DNA of 11,925 bases from contig JAUSJU010000035.1 of NCBI GenBank assembly GCA_030647175.1, forward strand, positions 1 to 11,925. The letters run 5' to 3'. Of the stretch, positions 4,394 through 11,826 are shown piece by piece. This DNA is from a bacterium (lineage in GTDB: Bacteria > Patescibacteriota > Minisyncoccia > Minisyncoccales > UBA10102). The notes under the pieces are model-generated. The model ran no database searches. It saw only the letters and a program-made list of their open reading frames with translations, and was not told where the DNA came from. The stretch's first letter is position 1; the number at the start of each line of letters is the position of its first letter. The position numbers and the translations under genes are program-made.

Positions 4394-7300
4394 ATGTCGC
4401 GATTCACTCATCTCCATGTGCACTCCCAGTACTCTCTCCTAGACGGACTCCCGAAAATAGACCAGCTTTTAAACAGAGTGAAAGAGCTGGGCATGGACAG
4501 CATAGCGATCACCGACCATGGAAACCTCTACGGAGCAGTAGAATTCTACAAAAAAGCGAAGGCAAAAGGGATCAAACCCATCATCGGAGCTGAAATCTAT
4601 CTTGCCTTAGAAGGCATGCGACAAGAGAGGCCCGGCATTGATGACGTCAGATACCACATGGTGCTTCTCGTGAAGAACGAGGAAGGATACAAAAACCTTG
4701 TGCAGATATTAACTGCAGCGCACCTGGAAGGATACTACTACAAGCCAAGAATAGACGAAGAGTTTCTGAAAGATCACGCCAAAGGGCTCATTGCCCTTTC
4801 TGCATGTCTTGCGGGAAAGATCCCTCGGCTCCTCATTGCAAAGAAAACCAAGGAAGCGAAAGAAACAGCGTTGCGATACCAAGAGATGTTCGGCAAAGGG
4901 AATTTCTACTTAGAGCTCCAGCGCCACCCCAATATTGAGGAGCAAGAACCCGTGAACCAAGGGCTTATTGCAATCTCCAAAGAAACCGGGATTCCTTTAG
5001 TAGCTACCGCTGACTCCCACTACCTCCGTTCAGAAGACGCCCAAGCCCAGGATGTTTTGATGCTCATCAACACGGGAGCGAAATCAGACGATCCCGAACG
5101 CCTCACCATGAAAGCAGATGACTTCTCCATCAAGAGCGCAGAGGAAATGGAGGCTCTCTTTGCTCACGTTCCAGAAGCCCTGTCTAATACGGAGGTTATT
5201 GCGAACGCGTGCTCTTTTGAGTTCATCTTGGGGAAATCAAGACTTCCCCTTTTCCCTCTTCCTGAAGGAAAAACTGCTGATGAATATCTCAGGGAGCTCT
5301 GCCTGAAGGGGCTTGAAGAAAAACCAGAGTTTGCGGGAAATGAAGAAGCGACAAAGCGTTTAGACCACGAACTGGACGTGATACGACAGACAGGGTTTGC
5401 CTCATACTTTTTGATCGTCCAGGACTTTGTGAACTGGGCAAAGAACAACCGCATCGTCGTGGGACCAGGAAGAGGGTCCGTTGGAGGATCTCTCGCTGCC
5501 TATCTTCTAAGGATCACCAATATCAATCCGTTGAGATACAACCTTCTCTTTGAACGATTCCTCACCCCGGACAGAATCTCCATGCCAGACATTGACTTGG
5601 ATTTTGCAGACCACAGAAGAGACGAGGTCATTGAGTACGTAGCCCAGAAATACGGGCGAGACCACGTTGCCCAGATCATCACGTTCGGAACTATGGCTTC
5701 ACGGGCCGTCATCCGCGATGTGGGAAGGGCACTAGGATATGAATACGGATACTGCGACAGAGTGGCGAAGATGATTCCTTTCGGATTCTCGTTGCAAGAC
5801 ACCATGGATAAAGTGGAAGAATTCAAATACTTCTACGAAACAGACGAGAAAGCAAGGCAGTTGATTGACCTCGCAAAGAAACTGGAAGGGGTGGCTCGGC
5901 ACGCTTCCACGCACGCCTGCGGAGTCGTGATTTCAGCTGAACCTTTGAGCTCGTGGGTCCCTCTCCAGCACCCCACCCAGAACGACACGACCATCGTCAC
6001 CCAGTACGAGATGCACAGCATTGAAGACCTGGGGCTTTTGAAAATGGACTTCCTCGGATTGAAGAACTTGAGCATCATTGAAGACACGCTGAGGCGCATC
6101 TATGCGGTGCATGGGAAGAATACAGACATTGAAACGCTTCCTTTGAACGATCCGAAAGTCTTCAAGCTTTTCCAGCAAGCAAACACGGTAGGAGTGTTTC
6201 AAACAGAGAGCGATGGCATGCGACGATATCTCAAGGAATTAAAGCCCACAGAGTTTGAAGACATCATCGCCATGATCGCCTTATACCGCCCAGGCCCCAT
6301 GGAGCTTATCCCTGAATACATCGCGAGAAAGCACAAGAAGAAAGAGATAGAATACATGCACCCAAAACTCATTCCCATATTGGAAAGCACACAGGGTATT
6401 TGTATTTATCAAGAGCAGCTCATGCGCATCGCCCAGGATCTTGCGGGATTTTCTCTTTCCGAAGCAGATACCCTCAGGAAAGCGGTGGGGAAAAAGATTG
6501 AAAGTTTGCTTTTAGAACAGAAAGAGAAATTCGTAAACGGGATGGCTCAAAATTCCGTTGACAAGCGCGTCGCCCAAAAACTCTGGGAATGGATACTGCC
6601 GTTCGCGCGTTACGGATTTAACAAAAGTCATAGTGCAGCGTATGCCTTGATAGCCTACCAGACAGCCTGGCTCAAAACCCACTACCCTGTGGAATTCATG
6701 TCAGCCCTGCTGACCGCTGAGCGAAATGACATTGAACGCATCGCATTCCTCATTGAGGAAACGAGGAAAATGGGGATTGAAGTGCAGGCTCCTGATCTCA
6801 ATGAAAGTTTCAGTTTCTTTTCCGTGGTTCCCAACAAATCCCAGATACGCTTCGGGTTAGCTGCCATCAAGAACGTAGGAGAAGGAATCGTGGCCTCGAT
6901 CATCCAGGAGCGCAAGGAACGAGGATCGTTTCTCTCCATCCAGGATTTCATCCAGAGAGTGCAGTCAAAGGACCTCAACAAAAAATCTCTGGAAAGCTTG
7001 GTGAAGGCTGGAGCTTTTGACAAATTTGAAGAGCGAAAGCGCCTTCTTGCCAATATGGATAGGCTCTTGGAAATCGCAAGGGAGAGCCAAAAGTTTCAGA
7101 AAGCAAATCAGCGAGGGCTTTTTGAGAGCGCAGGGCAATCTGCGGCTTCCCCTCTGAGCTTTGCCTTGCAGAAAACCGAGCAAGCGACGGAACAGGAACT
7201 CTTGCTCTGGGAGAAAGAACTCCTGGGCCTCTACGTGAGCTCTCATCCCTTGAAAAGGGTGCAGAACATATTGGAAACCAGGGCTCTTTCCATCGCCAGG

Positions 7301-7612
7301 CTCTATGGAAGAAGATCGCCAACAGACACCGCTTCCCATGCGTTTTCTGAAAAAAGGGACGGAAAACTCCGCATCGGAGGAATCATTTCCTCATTAAAGA
7401 AAATCCTCACGAAAACAGGAAAGCCCATGATCTTCATGGGTTTAGAAGACCTTACGGACAAGATAGAGGTCGTGGTATTCCCTTCCATCATGGAGAAAAA
7501 CCCGTCTGCCTTCCAGGAGAACAAGATCGTCCTGGTCGGAGGAAGGATAGACCGGAGGAACGGAGACACCAAGTTCATTTGCGAAGATATCGAAGAAATA
7601 GTAGAAGTATAA
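4394..7612 (+). CDS. dnaE: DNA polymerase III alpha subunit (DnaE type)
   Basis: Replicative polymerase catalytic subunit, 1072 residues, slightly shorter than E. coli DnaE (1160). An N-terminal PHP domain starts at FTHLHVHSQYS. All nine metal-ligand positions can be placed: H8, H10, D17, H42, E67, H88, C138, D207 and H209. The polymerase core includes GPGRGSVGGSLAAYLLR (from about residue 357) and the catalytic aspartates D399 and D401 in PDIDLDF and D552 in KMDFLGLKN. The fingers and helix-hairpin-helix region follow. QRGLF at 906-910 fits the internal beta-clamp binding motif (E. coli 920-924). An OB fold begins near 992 (LRIGGIISSL) and the protein ends soon after it, without the longer C-terminal tail that binds tau in E. 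coli. There is no Shine-Dalgarno before the ATG. It leads the dnaE-thrS-8861-miaA operon. Confidence 0.97.
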   Translation: MSRFTHLHVHSQYSLLDGLPKIDQLLNRVKELGMDSIAITDHGNLYGAVEFYKKAKAKGIKPIIGAEIYLALEGMRQERPGIDDVRYHMVLLVKNEEGYKNLVQILTAAHLEGYYYKPRIDEEFLKDHAKGLIALSACLAGKIPRLLIAKKTKEAKETALRYQEMFGKGNFYLELQRHPNIEEQEPVNQGLIAISKETGIPLVATADSHYLRSEDAQAQDVLMLINTGAKSDDPERLTMKADDFSIKSAEEMEALFAHVPEALSNTEVIANACSFEFILGKSRLPLFPLPEGKTADEYLRELCLKGLEEKPEFAGNEEATKRLDHELDVIRQTGFASYFLIVQDFVNWAKNNRIVVGPGRGSVGGSLAAYLLRITNINPLRYNLLFERFLTPDRISMPDIDLDFADHRRDEVIEYVAQKYGRDHVAQIITFGTMASRAVIRDVGRALGYEYGYCDRVAKMIPFGFSLQDTMDKVEEFKYFYETDEKARQLIDLAKKLEGVARHASTHACGVVISAEPLSSWVPLQHPTQNDTTIVTQYEMHSIEDLGLLKMDFLGLKNLSIIEDTLRRIYAVHGKNTDIETLPLNDPKVFKLFQQANTVGVFQTESDGMRRYLKELKPTEFEDIIAMIALYRPGPMELIPEYIARKHKKKEIEYMHPKLIPILESTQGICIYQEQLMRIAQDLAGFSLSEADTLRKAVGKKIESLLLEQKEKFVNGMAQNSVDKRVAQKLWEWILPFARYGFNKSHSAAYALIAYQTAWLKTHYPVEFMSALLTAERNDIERIAFLIEETRKMGIEVQAPDLNESFSFFSVVPNKSQIRFGLAAIKNVGEGIVASIIQERKERGSFLSIQDFIQRVQSKDLNKKSLESLVKAGAFDKFEERKRLLANMDRLLEIARESQKFQKANQRGLFESAGQSAASPLSFALQKTEQATEQELLLWEKELLGLYVSSHPLKRVQNILETRALSIARLYGRRSPTDTASHAFSEKRDGKLRIGGIISSLKKILTKTGKPMIFMGLEDLTDKIEVVVFPSIMEKNPSAFQENKIVLVGGRIDRRNGDTKFICEDIEEIVEV

Positions 7613-7615
7613 GAG

Positions 7616-8854
7616 ATGCCTCAAAAGAAAAAGGATAACGCTCAAGAAGCAGAGCTGAGCGATCACAAGAGAATCGGGCAGGAACAAAATCTTTTCCTTG
7701 TTAGCCAAGAGGTTGGTTCTGGTTTGCCCATGTTCGCTCCCAAAGGCCTTCTCCTGCGAAGAGAAGTGGAGCAGTACATCACCCAAGAGAAAGAAAAGCG
7801 GGGGTATTCCTTTGTATGGACTCCCCATATAGGGAAGGTTGGGTTGTATAAGAAGTCCGGACATTGGCAGAAATACGACGCCATGTTCACTCCCATGAAG
7901 ATTGATGACGAAGAGTATGTCTTAAAACCCATGAATTGCCCCCACCATTTCCAGATCTATCTGGAAAGGCCGAGAAGCTACAGAGACATGCCTTTGAGGC
8001 TGGCTGAAAACGCCACGGTCTATCGATATGAGAAGTCAGGCGAAGTGAACGGCCTCTTGAGAGCCAGAGCCCTCACTCAAGATGATAGCCATAATTTTGT
8101 TCGCCATGACCAGATAGGGAACGAAATAGGGAACGTGTTGGATCTCATGGAAACCGTGTATCAAACATTTGGATTCAAGAAATACAAAGCCCGCATTTCA
8201 GTCAGAGATCCAAACAACAAGAAGGGGTATCTGGGATCAGAAGCCATATGGAAAGAAGCGGAGCAGGCATTGATACAAGCCGCTGAAAAACGGGGGATGG
8301 AGTATTTTATCGGAGAAGGAGAAGCGGCGTTCTACGGGCCTAAAATTGACGTGGTGGTGCAAGACAGCCTGGGAAGAGAGTGGCAACTCACCACCTGCCA
8401 GCTTGATTTCAATCAGCCAGAGAACTTTGATCTCACCTATATTGACGAGCAAGGCAAAAAGGCACGACCTGCGATCCTCCACATTGCAATCTTGGGTTCC
8501 ATAGAACGATTCATGGGCGTGTACATTGAACACGTAGGAGGTTCATTCCCCTTGTGGCTAAGTCCTGAACAAGTACGGATCCTTCCCATCTCAGATGCTC
8601 TTATCCCCTATGCAAAGGATCTGCAGGAGAAACTCTCCCACCTCAGAGTGAAGGTGCAAGATGAGAGCGAAACGCTCGGAAAGAAGATACGGGAAGGAGA
8701 AACAGAAAAGATCCCCTACCTTATTATTGTGGGAGAGAAAGAAAAGGAGTCAGGAACGGTAAGCGTCAGAAAACGGGGCAAAGGAGACTTAGGAGCAATG
8801 ACCATCGCTCAATTCATAGACCAGACAACCCAAGAATTACAAAAGAAACTTTAA
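7616..8854 (+). CDS. thrS: Threonyl-tRNA synthetase, short form without TGS and editing domains
   Basis: Class II synthetase that charges tRNA-Thr. The 412 residues begin directly with the catalytic domain (DHKRIGQEQNLFLVS, from residue 16), so the N-terminal TGS and N2 editing domains of the usual 640-residue enzyme are absent. The zinc ligands that recognise threonine are present: C108 in MNCPHH, H159 in DDSHNF and H289 in AILHIAILG. Motif 2 is YRYEKSGEVNGLLRAR (136-151) and motif 3 is LGSIERFMGVYIEH (293-306). The anticodon-binding domain covers about 318-412. The start is 3 nt after the dnaE stop with no clear ribosome binding site, so it is probably translated by coupling. The short N-terminal tail (MPQKKKDNAQ) is lysine-rich. 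The upstream codons belong to dnaE in another frame, so a lost start does not explain the missing domains. Confidence 0.95.
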   Translation: MPQKKKDNAQEAELSDHKRIGQEQNLFLVSQEVGSGLPMFAPKGLLLRREVEQYITQEKEKRGYSFVWTPHIGKVGLYKKSGHWQKYDAMFTPMKIDDEEYVLKPMNCPHHFQIYLERPRSYRDMPLRLAENATVYRYEKSGEVNGLLRARALTQDDSHNFVRHDQIGNEIGNVLDLMETVYQTFGFKKYKARISVRDPNNKKGYLGSEAIWKEAEQALIQAAEKRGMEYFIGEGEAAFYGPKIDVVVQDSLGREWQLTTCQLDFNQPENFDLTYIDEQGKKARPAILHIAILGSIERFMGVYIEHVGGSFPLWLSPEQVRILPISDALIPYAKDLQEKLSHLRVKVQDESETLGKKIREGETEKIPYLIIVGEKEKESGTVSVRKRGKGDLGAMTIAQFIDQTTQELQKKL

Positions 8855-8860
8855 TCTCCC

Positions 8861-10450
8861 ATGGCAGACTTTTCTCCCAATACCAAAGAACTCGTTGCAA
8901 AGTACCAGGCATGGTACGAAAGCTTCCAGCCCAAAGAAGCAGGGTCGGTATTGTCCGTAGATGAAATCGCTTCCAAGGTAGCCGCCTTCTACGAAAAGAT
9001 CCGGGGAGTCGTGGATTGGCAGGAAGAACACCTACTAAGGAAAACCGCTATCGGAAGGATCCTCAGGAGGCGTCTTCTCATGAAAACTGACGGAGAGGAA
9101 ATCGCAGAGGGATTGCTCCAGGAACTGGTGCGCGGAGGCCATTTCCCCAACAACCAGCTTCCCTTGAGCACCATAGACAAGGTGCAGGCCATCGTAGACA
9201 AATACACCTTCCTCATCGCCAATCAGGCAAAGAACGGACACGAAGAACACCATCATCTCTCCATGGAAGATTGGCTCTTAGACATTGCAGCCTCAGAGAT
9301 TGAGGAGTCCGTCGCTCCCCCGCTGAGGGAACGAGCTCTCATTGAATACATGGTTGAAGACATTAAGGAGCGCATCCGTTTCCCTGACAATGTTTCCTCG
9401 TCTATGACAGAAGATGAAAAAGGACTGCACATTGCTATTGCTGTAAGGAGATCGCTCTTCCATATGGACGAAGCGACTCTGAGCTTCCATATCTTAGAGA
9501 AGCTCTTCCCTTCTTGGCATACTCCTTCCACCGATACGCTTTCCCAGATTTCAGAGCACGTCGGGAACACCAGAGACCGCATAGAAGAAGTGCTCCACCA
9601 TCCTTTGGCAGAACGTTTTTACCAGCTCACTTCAACGTACGATACTCCCTACCTCCTCCTCGGAGACATCCTAGGGGAAAACCCCAAGGAATTTGAGGCG
9701 ATGTATGCTGAAGGCGCAAAATTGGAAGCAGCGATATCTCAAGCGTACCGAGTACGGCTCTCAAAGTTGGGGGACAAAATTAAGAAAGCCGCCGTATGGA
9801 GCACGCTCTCCATATTCGCTACCAAAGTGGTCATCGTACTCATCGTAGAGGTACCTCTGGAGCGGTACCTTACCCATACCGTTAACGAACTCGCACTGGG
9901 ATTAAGCATTGCGGTTCCCACGCTCTTGATGATGCTTCTTGTGCTCAACGTGAGGTCCACCTCTGAAGAGAACTACCGCAGAGTGGTCATGGAAGTGATG
10001 AAGCTCGCCTATTCCAAAGAGCGCAAAGACAGCTATGAGCTGAGCATTCCCAAAAAGAAGAGCGGGGGTGTTTCCCTTATCTACGGCTTGAGTTTCGTGC
10101 TTTCGTTCGGAGCCTTGGCGTGGGGATTAGACAAGCTCACGCTTCCTCCCCTTTCCATCGGCATCCTCCTCTTCTTCCTTTCTCTGGTGGCGTTTGCCGG
10201 CACCAGGATCAGAAGCCGGGCAAAAGAACTTCTCATCATCCAAGAACGAGAAGGCATTCTCATGGGAATCTTTGATCTTTTCTCTCTCCCCATCATTTAT
10301 GCCGGCAAGTGGTTCTCAGGGCAGATCTCTCGGTACAACGTCCTACCCCTGCTTTTGAGCTTCCTCGTGGAAATCCCCTTCCAGGTATTCGTGAGCTTCC
10401 TTGAGCAATGGAGAAACTTTCTCAAAGAAAAGAAGGAAGAAATCCACTAA
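8861..10450 (+). CDS. Hypothetical multi-pass membrane protein
   Basis: I do not recognise the family. The 529-residue protein has two parts. The first 300 residues are soluble, mostly helical and highly charged, with a His/Glu patch near 126-132 (GHEEHHH). The C-terminal part has about six hydrophobic segments: near 312-334, 344-364, 404-423, 430-448, 467-484 (moderate) and 494-514. A charged loop separates helices 2 and 3 (about 365-403, ending PKKKSGG). It ends in a Lys/Glu-rich tail. There is no signal peptide, so the large N-terminal part is probably cytoplasmic. No transporter, protease or glycosyltransferase motif stands out. It lies 6 nt after thrS, and its end overlaps miaA by 43 nt, so it is firmly inside an operon of replication and tRNA genes. 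The start ATG lacks a Shine-Dalgarno. Its role is unknown. Confidence 0.8.
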   Translation: MADFSPNTKELVAKYQAWYESFQPKEAGSVLSVDEIASKVAAFYEKIRGVVDWQEEHLLRKTAIGRILRRRLLMKTDGEEIAEGLLQELVRGGHFPNNQLPLSTIDKVQAIVDKYTFLIANQAKNGHEEHHHLSMEDWLLDIAASEIEESVAPPLRERALIEYMVEDIKERIRFPDNVSSSMTEDEKGLHIAIAVRRSLFHMDEATLSFHILEKLFPSWHTPSTDTLSQISEHVGNTRDRIEEVLHHPLAERFYQLTSTYDTPYLLLGDILGENPKEFEAMYAEGAKLEAAISQAYRVRLSKLGDKIKKAAVWSTLSIFATKVVIVLIVEVPLERYLTHTVNELALGLSIAVPTLLMMLLVLNVRSTSEENYRRVVMEVMKLAYSKERKDSYELSIPKKKSGGVSLIYGLSFVLSFGALAWGLDKLTLPPLSIGILLFFLSLVAFAGTRIRSRAKELLIIQEREGILMGIFDLFSLPIIYAGKWFSGQISRYNVLPLLLSFLVEIPFQVFVSFLEQWRNFLKEKKEEIH

Positions 10451-11346
10451 TTCCTTCAGGGAATCAAGGTCCCTTAGTCGTCATCTTAGGCCCCACTTCC
10501 TCAGGAAAAAGCTCTCTCGCAGTACGCCTTGCCAAGAAACTCCATGGCGAGGTTGTTTCTGCTGACTCACGACAACTCTACAAGGAGCTCTCTGTTGGCA
10601 CAGGTATGATATCTAAAAAAGGGATGCGGGGCGTACCCCATCATCTTTTGCGCGTTGTTTCCATCAAAAAGAATTTCGGCGTTGCTCAGTACCAACGAGA
10701 AGCCCTCAAGATAATCGGTAAAATCCGCGTAAAAGGAAAACTTCCCTTTCTCGTTGGGGGAAGCGCGCTCTATATCTACGCAGTAGCCGATGGCTTAATG
10801 TTCCCTTCTGTAAAGCCAAATCTTGTATTGCGGAAGAAACTGGGAAAACTGAGCATCCAAGAACTCCAGAAGAAGCTCAAGGCGCTTGATCCTCAGAGAG
10901 CAAAAACGGTAGATAGGCAGAATCCACGAAGATTGATACGCGCCATTGAGATCGTGCTTTCCACGAAGAAACCGGTCCCCCTTCTGAAAAAACAATCTGC
11001 TTTCTCTCCGCTTCTTTTTATTGGGATACGAAAATCTCCTATCGAACTCAAGAAATCGATACAAAAAAGAGTTGGAGAACGGCTGCGTAAAGGATGGGTC
11101 CAAGAAACAAAAAAACTCCTTAAATCAGGAGTTTCTCAAAAACAGATCAGAGAGATAGGGCTAGGATACCAATGGATGCTCTCCTACCTTAAGCATGAAA
11201 TATCCAAAGAGGAACTTGTAGAGCGCATCCAGAGAGCAGAGAGTGATTTCGCCAGAAGGCAGATGTCCTGGTTCAGAAAAGACAGACGAATCCATTGGAT
11301 CAAGAATAAAAAAGGGGCGATGCGCCTCTTTAGATCCTTTCTCTAA
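10408..11346 (+). CDS. miaA: tRNA dimethylallyltransferase (MiaA)
   Basis: Transfers a dimethylallyl group to N6 of A37 in tRNAs that read codons starting with U, which stabilises codon pairing. The 312 residues match the family length. The motifs in order are a P-loop GPTSSGKSSLAVRLAKK (28-44), DSRQLYKELSVGTGM (53-67), VPHHLL (76-81), LVGGSALYIYAVADG (about 115-129), RQNPRRLIRAIEI (about 171-183), GWVQETKKLL, IGLGYQWML, and the family's RRQMSWFRKDRRIHW pattern near the C-terminus (about 282-296). The ATG at 10408 lies inside the end of the upstream gene. It is kept because no ATG, GTG or TTG occurs in frame between it and the P-loop. The P-loop starts unusually far in, after a polar 27-residue leader (MEKLSQRKEGRNP...). 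No ribosome binding site is seen, so translational coupling is likely. Confidence 0.95.
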   Translation: MEKLSQRKEGRNPLIPSGNQGPLVVILGPTSSGKSSLAVRLAKKLHGEVVSADSRQLYKELSVGTGMISKKGMRGVPHHLLRVVSIKKNFGVAQYQREALKIIGKIRVKGKLPFLVGGSALYIYAVADGLMFPSVKPNLVLRKKLGKLSIQELQKKLKALDPQRAKTVDRQNPRRLIRAIEIVLSTKKPVPLLKKQSAFSPLLFIGIRKSPIELKKSIQKRVGERLRKGWVQETKKLLKSGVSQKQIREIGLGYQWMLSYLKHEISKEELVERIQRAESDFARRQMSWFRKDRRIHWIKNKKGAMRLFRSFL

Positions 11347-11374
11347 TTGGGAACCGTACTATATCCATCCCCTG

Positions 11375-11383
11375 TTATCCACA
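11375..11383 (+). promoter_or_regulatory. Perfect DnaA box
   Basis: TTATCCACA, the strict DnaA-box consensus, lies in the 96-bp gap between miaA and the membrane protein gene. I saw no second good box nearby, so it is not an origin by itself. It could be a DnaA titration or regulatory site, or chance. Confidence 0.5.
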
Positions 11384-11401
11384 AGGCATGCTAGAAAGTG
11401 A

Positions 11402-11425
11402 AAGCCGGCGATTACTCGTCGGCTT
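11402..11425. terminator. Hairpin shared by convergent miaA and the membrane gene
   Basis: AAGCCGGCGA (11402-11411) pairs with TCGTCGGCTT (11416-11425) with one mismatch and a 4-nt loop. The T runs are short in both directions (TTGTCTTT on plus, TTTCACTTT on minus). It lies between two convergent genes, so a two-way terminator is the likely role. Confidence 0.7.
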
Positions 11426-11442
11426 GTCTTTCTCGCGGAAGC

Positions 11443-11679
11443 CTACCAAATCTTCTGGAGGCAAGATCGCGGGAATGTGTAGAGGACATAGAGGCAATAA
11501 CCCAGTATCGCGCCCGTACCCATCAGAAACGCAAGGTTGAGAGGGATCAGGCGATTCCTCGTGATCTGCAATATAGCGATTGCATCCACGAAGACTAGCA
11601 AGAGGCACAGCCCGACCAGCATCGCAATGATGCTCCCGAAACCAAGTACATTCATCAGCCTACCAAACCGCTGCATCAT
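11443..11679 (-). CDS. Small two-helix membrane protein
   Basis: A 78-residue hypothetical protein. The start at 11679 is chosen because AGGAG lies 7 nt upstream. A longer in-frame version from 11730 begins inside the promoter -10 and is rejected. Two hydrophobic segments, about residues 10-37 (LGFGSIIAMLVGLCLLLVF...) and 45-68 (IPLNLAFLMGTGAILGYCLY), are joined by a short basic loop (QITRNR), with basic residues at both ends. This gives a helical hairpin in the membrane. No family motif is visible. Proteins of this size and shape can be anything from toxin-like peptides to membrane complex subunits, and nothing here decides. It is monocistronic, with a strong promoter and its own ribosome binding site, convergent to miaA. 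Confidence 0.7.
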   Translation of the reverse strand: MMQRFGRLMNVLGFGSIIAMLVGLCLLLVFVDAIAILQITRNRLIPLNLAFLMGTGAILGYCLYVLYTFPRSCLQKIW

Positions 11680-11730
11680 TGAAAAACTCCTACCTCTGAA
11701 GCTCTGCGTCTTCTGTAAGGTTCTAATCAT

Positions 11731-11759
11731 AATATAGCATATTTATATGTATTTGTCAA
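11731..11759 (-). promoter_or_regulatory. Promoter of the small membrane protein gene
   Basis: Minus strand: a perfect TTGACA (11759-11754), a 17-bp spacer ending in TATGC, and TATATT (11736-11731, 5 of 6). It has the same design as the promoters at 2809 and 3545 and is the best promoter in the window. The leader would be about 45 nt, with AGGAG before the ATG at 11679. Confidence 0.8.
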
Positions 11760-11788
11760 TAGTCTTTCTTAGGCGACTATAAACGAAA

Positions 11789-11826
11789 AAGCCGACCAAA
11801 ACATGATCGTCGATCTGACTTTTTTG
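11789..11826 (-). terminator. Terminator-like hairpin at the right edge
   Basis: On the minus strand, AAAAAGTC, a bulged A and GATC pair with GGTCGGCTTTTT, using two G-T wobbles, across a loop of about 14 nt, followed by CGTTT. The mirror-image plus-strand fold loses the wobbles, so minus is the better orientation. No gene feeding it is visible inside the window. Confidence 0.4.

Noticed and set aside
7442..7864. Minus-strand 140-codon open frame
   Set aside because: Antisense across the dnaE-thrS junction, where both genes are firmly identified.
8861..9760. Soluble part of the 529-residue protein as a missing ThrRS editing domain
   Set aside because: It lacks the HxxxH and C-x-H type motifs of the N2 editing domain and looks wholly helical, so nothing supports trans-editing.
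11347..11442. Replication origin near the DnaA box
   Set aside because: Only one good box, no AT-rich unwinding region with repeats, and no dnaA or dnaN next to it.
11388..11554. Plus-strand ATG frame of about 55 codons after miaA
   Set aside because: Runs through the shared hairpin and antisense to the small membrane protein gene, with no ribosome binding site and low-complexity polar composition.
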